Below, in pieces: positions 61,601 to 64,000 of a stretch of DNA of 64,000 nucleotides. Position 1 is the first letter of the stretch. Each line of letters opens with the position of its first letter. The notes beneath the pieces were generated by a model, which saw only the letters and a program-made list of their open reading frames with translations, had not been told where the DNA came from and made no database searches. This DNA is from Carettochelys insculpta. Its lineage: Eukaryota; Chordata; Testudines; Carettochelyidae. Location of the stretch: positions 200,491,501-200,555,500 of the forward strand of contig NC_134139.1 of the NCBI RefSeq assembly GCF_033958435.1, written 5' to 3'. Both the position numbers and the translations under genes were made by a program.

Positions 61601-62496
61601 ACAAATGCTGAAGTCTTAAAAAAATAAAAAAATAACATATGGAGTTACACATCTCATAGAACTGGAAGCAACCTTGGGAGGTTGTTTTGTCCAGTCCCCT
61701 GCCCTCTTGGCAGGACCCAGCACCACCCCTGCCTTTGTTTTGAATCTTTTGGCCCCAGATCCCTAAATGTCCACCTGAAGGATTGGGCTCACAACTATGG
61801 GTTTAGCAGGCCAATGTGCAAACCACTGAGCTATCCCTGCCCCCTGAAAGTTAGAGATTAGAATGTTTTTGAAATCTATTTGCACCAGATCCCTAAATAG
61901 CCTCCTCACAGAGTGACCGCACACACTGGATGCAGCAGGCCAGTGCTCAAACCATTGAGCTGTCTCTGCTTTTCTTTCTTCGTACACCGTTAATGAATCC
62001 TCATTCAGGCAAAAATTCCCTTGGCAACTAATCGGCCTCAGGAAGTCACTGAGCTTTGCAGGAGCTCAGAGGTTGACCCAGCATCCGCTAACTCTGTGAT
62101 TCTTAGGAAAAAGTGCCTCTCAGGGAGGTGTTTGCAGATAATGGCTGGGCGATGACTGAGTAAGGATTAGCTTAGGACCTGAGCTGAAAGCCCTGCTGTT
62201 TCAGGCCCATCTGGCCATGCTTCCAGATCGACTTATGCATTCTGCGTGTCTTGTTTCACAGCATCGACAATGATCCAAACCGGTTTCCCCAAGTGATCTC
62301 TCAGGCCAAGTGCCGCCATTACAGCTGTGTGGACTCTGCAGGTCAGGAGGACTACAGCATGAACTCCATCCCCATCCAACACGAGATCCTTGTTCTCCGA
62401 CGGGAACAGAGAGGCTGCCAGCATGCCTACCGGCTGGAAAAAAAGTTGATCACTGTGGGCTGCACCTGTGCCAGGCCCATCATCCACTACCTGTAG
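58657..62496 (+). CDS. Interleukin-17A/F-like cytokine gene, 3 coding exons
   Basis: Secreted inflammatory cytokine of the IL-17A/F branch; mammalian members act as disulfide-linked dimers on IL-17RA/RC receptors. The coding parts are 58657-58683, 60538-60785 and 62262-62496, giving 169 residues against 155-163 for human IL17A and IL17F. Residues 10-23 form a hydrophobic signal peptide. The mature part has the six family cysteines: C50, C109 and C114 (KCRHYSC), C144, C159 and C161 (VGCTC). NRSISPW (83-89) keeps the N-glycosylation site and SPW motif, and MNSIPIQHEILVLRRE (125-140) is the family signature. Introns are GT/AG with phases 0 and 2, as in mammals. The 9-codon first exon resembles IL17A, so I favour an IL17A orthologue. 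IL17F, or the ancestral state of the pair, cannot be excluded without phylogeny. No frameshift or premature stop is present, so it looks functional. Confidence 0.93.
59090..59262 (+). mobile_element. MITE fragment in IL17 intron 1
   Basis: CAGTCTACACTGCTTTTTAA at the left and CCTCTTCCAAAAGAGGAATG plus CAAGTGTAGACAGCC at the right suggest inverted ends of the GTCTACAC group. It is diverged and the left edge is unclear. Confidence 0.45.
59880..60056 (-). mobile_element. Foldback short retroposon, C-type, in IL17 intron 1
   Basis: The left arm ACAACAAGAAGTCCTGTGGC...AAGCTTTCATGGGC is mirrored by CATGAAAGTTTATGGTCC...AAGTGCCAAGGACTTCTC-like sequence on the right. The head follows (GTGGATACAGACTAACATGG, CTCCCCCTCTGATAC). 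The flanks CAGAGCAAACTATA (59866-59879) and CAGAACAAAATAA (60057-60069) look like a decayed target duplication. The arms have diverged more than at 27720, so this copy is older. Confidence 0.65.
60538..60785 (+). other. IL17 coding exon 2
   Basis: The 248-nt exon codes for the rest of the signal peptide, the pro-region and the N-terminal half with C50 and the NRSISPW motif. It ends GGGATTACAG before donor GTACAG, leaving two bases of a split serine codon. Confidence 0.9.
60971..61295 (+). mobile_element. Tc1/mariner-type element in IL17 intron 2
   Basis: The ends CAGATTGAACCTCTCTAGTT and (reverse complement) CAGGTTGAACACCTATAATC are inverted repeats. TA lies on both sides (60969-60970 and 61296-61297). 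It is the same family and orientation as 19201-19526, with long collinear matches such as GGTCAATATTGTCTAGCA. Confidence 0.75.
61660..61850 (-). mobile_element. tRNA-derived SINE, antisense, in IL17 intron 2
   Basis: On the minus strand it reads GGGGGCAGGGATAGCTCAGT (A-box region), CATAGTTGTGAGCCCAATCC (B-box region) and GACTGGACAAAACAACCTCC at the tail. It is in opposite transcriptional orientation to the gene. Confidence 0.75.
61860..61985 (-). mobile_element. Second antisense SINE fragment
   Basis: AGCAGAGACAGCTCAATGGT and the following GAGCACTGGCCTGCTGCATC on the minus strand repeat the SINE head. The body word TAGGGATCTGGTGCAAATAG comes after. The tail is missing. Confidence 0.6.
62262..62496 (+). 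other. IL17 coding exon 3
   Basis: The 235-nt exon completes the split serine codon and encodes the cystine-knot half of the protein (SIDNDPNRFPQVI onward) to the stop TAG at 62494-62496. It holds five of the six conserved cysteines. Confidence 0.95.
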
Positions 62497-63131
62497 TACG
62501 AGAAGCCAGCAGGTCAGAAGAAGAAAACCAAATGGAGAATTAGCCATTCCAATGGTACCCAGGGGTCTCACATTTAACAAAGGGCCTGATCCAACTCCCA
62601 GTGAAAAGAGTTGCAGTCTTTCTACTCATTTCACTAGGACTGGGCTAGAGCATGATAAATAGTCAGATTCAAGGACAAATGAACAAAAAAATAGAAGGGG
62701 GGGAGGGGGGCAGGGTGGGACACAATTACTTTTTAAAATCTTCCCCAGGATTTTGAAATTCTAATTTCAAAATTCAACCCAATCCATAGGTGGGAGATAA
62801 AAGGGTAAAAAAAAAAATCAATTTGATATCCACATTTTCCCCATTTGCTTTTTTCTATTTCAAAATTCAAACCATTTTGACTCGCTCTAAAGTGAATCAA
62901 AGCCTTGGAAAAAAAATCAACCTCAAATCCAAAGGTTTTTCAAAACGCTAATAAAAGTAAATTATTATATTTGTAACAGATCAAAACTTTTTTAAAAACA
63001 CCAAAATATAGTTTTTCTTTTCTGTAAATGGATATTGAACATAAAACCAAATTTGAGAGACAATTTTGCAGTAATTTGTCTATGTAAACATCCAGAAAAA
63101 GAGTCATGAAATGTTATATTTTTGTGTCTGT

Positions 63132-63214
63132 ATTTAAATGATTTATTTATGCAATTATTTATACCATTAAGAGGTGAGACTCAAAATATTGTATCTGATT
63201 GTCATCTGTATTTA
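63132..63214 (+). promoter_or_regulatory. AU-rich element cluster in the IL17 3' UTR
   Basis: Five ATTTA pentamers lie within 83 bases (63132, 63141, 63145, 63157 and 63210), two of them overlapping. Such clusters are known mRNA-instability elements of cytokine transcripts, including mammalian IL17A. Confidence 0.7.
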
Positions 63215-63217
63215 TTC

Positions 63218-63238
63218 AATAAAAAGCTGATGAATAAA
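63218..63238 (+). terminator. IL17 polyadenylation signals
   Basis: AATAAA occurs at 63218-63223 and again at 63233-63238. Cleavage would be expected about 15-30 bases further on. Confidence 0.7.
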
Positions 63239-63240
63239 TC

Positions 63241-64000
63241 TACTATTTCTTTTAAGTGAATCATTTTTAGTAGTGTAAGAAGTCATCAATCAAAGTAAAT
63301 ATCACAGTATGGTAAGTTAAGTGGCTCATATGATAACAATAAATAAAATATCACCATCATAATCATGCCTAGCACTTTTCATCTGGGGATCTTCAGTAGA
63401 TCTCAAAGGTTATTAGCACTATCCTAATTTTATAAGCAGGGGAACCAAAGCATGGAGTGGTAACATGCTTTGACCTAGGTCAAGCTGCAGGTCACTGCAG
63501 GAGTTGGGAATAGCCAATTATTTATTCAGTCTCTGCTAAAATTATGGCCTTTGTGATGGTCTTTTCTAGTGGGAAGTGTTCCCTAGTGGTCAGGGTTTAG
63601 GCTCTTTGAACTGCAGGGGTAGGGGGCTTGCTAGGGAAGCCTGGGCATTCCCATTCCTGCAGGTTCTGGCCCATAGTCTTGAAAGAACTAGCAAAGGCCT
63701 GACAGCCAGAGATCACTGCATCTTCCCTCCTGGGCCACTTCCTACCACTCCACAATTGCCCAAAGCTCTCCGTCATGCAGGGGGCATCTCACCTCTTAGC
63801 ACCTCCTCATGGCCTAGAGCAAGCAGAGGTCCCAGTTTTATAGGGACAGTCCAAATATTTGGTGCTTTATTTTACACAGGTACCCCATATTGCCCTGGTT
63901 TTTCACATTTGCTTTCTGTTCATCATCGTGTGGCCATGAATGTCATGGTGGCTCCTTCCCTCTCTATCTCTCTCTCTTTCTCTTTCTCAGGGTGGCAGCT
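63241..64000. other. Downstream flank with CORE-SINE and CT tract
   Basis: 63365-63540 (GCCTAGCACTTTTCATCTGG, GATCTCAAAGGTTATTAGCA) matches an ancient CORE/MIR-type repeat. A CT-rich tract lies at 63957-63990. No exon of another gene is visible. Confidence 0.45.

Larger units (their letters stand above)
60786..62261 (+). other. IL17 intron 2
   Basis: A 1476-bp intron ending in TTGTTTCACAG. It carries an (ATT)n tract (60952-60967), a TA-flanked mariner-like element (60971-61295) and one or two antisense SINEs (61660-61990). Confidence 0.88.
62497..63240 (+). other. IL17 3' UTR
   Basis: The untranslated tail runs from the stop to the polyadenylation signals, about 740 nt. It contains a G-rich run (about 62694-62710) and becomes strongly AT-rich, with AU-rich elements near its end. 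Confidence 0.7.

Overview
This window looks like nuclear genomic DNA from a reptile, most likely a turtle. The evidence is the repeat content: antisense CR1 LINE tails, tRNA-headed SINEs of the turtle/crocodile type, old MIR-like SINEs, a DIRS-type retroelement, and many short inverted-repeat DNA elements with ends reading GTCTACAC. There are no bacterial operons, Shine-Dalgarno sites or dense ORFs. I see nothing that fixes the species; a softshell-type turtle is only a guess.

One protein-coding gene can be supported: an interleukin-17A/F-type cytokine gene on the + strand, with three coding exons (58657-58683, 60538-60785, 62262-62496) giving 169 residues. It has a TATA box, a candidate RORE/RUNX/NFAT-type promoter, canonical GT/AG introns, an AU-rich 3' UTR and two polyadenylation signals. 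Its first coding exon is only 27 nt long, so ORF finding alone misses it. Everything from about 3.6 to 58 kb reads as a repeat-filled gene desert upstream of this gene. Both introns have also collected transposons.

Layout. 1-3.58 kb: a minus-strand DIRS-like retroelement running off the left edge (RT fragment, broken gag with a LAP2-alpha-like region, leader), with a foldback retroposon inserted in the leader. 3.6-18.5 kb: hAT-type elements with 8-bp duplications, a GC-rich foldback-type element, a tRNA-Phe pseudogene beside a SINE, a CR1 tail, and a three-level nest of elements ending at 18.45 kb. 18.5-31 kb: MIR-like copies, a TA-flanked mariner-like element, a 3-bp-TSD element, a GC-rich degenerate repeat block, a second inverted copy of the 6.25 kb element, a foldback retroposon with a 15-bp duplication, and another nest. 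31-46.3 kb: a (TG)51 microsatellite, an inverted-repeat element, a CR1 tail, a hAT copy, a probable solo LTR, a long foldback retroposon, a TA-flanked element with an internal minisatellite, a hairpin element and a CA-rich minisatellite. 46.3-58 kb: further MITEs, a solo LTR inserted in a SINE, a CR1 split by a MITE, a canonical short retroposon and a G-rich minisatellite. 58.4-63.3 kb: the IL17 locus.

The signal most worth pursuing is a family of short retroposons that carry 14-15 bp target duplications in their clearest copies. Five of the copies here are head-to-head foldbacks, in which a roughly 35-nt head occurs once and the second arm always stops just inside it. The recurring stop site, with different turn points in each copy, suggests repeated independent snap-back events rather than one copied palindrome.
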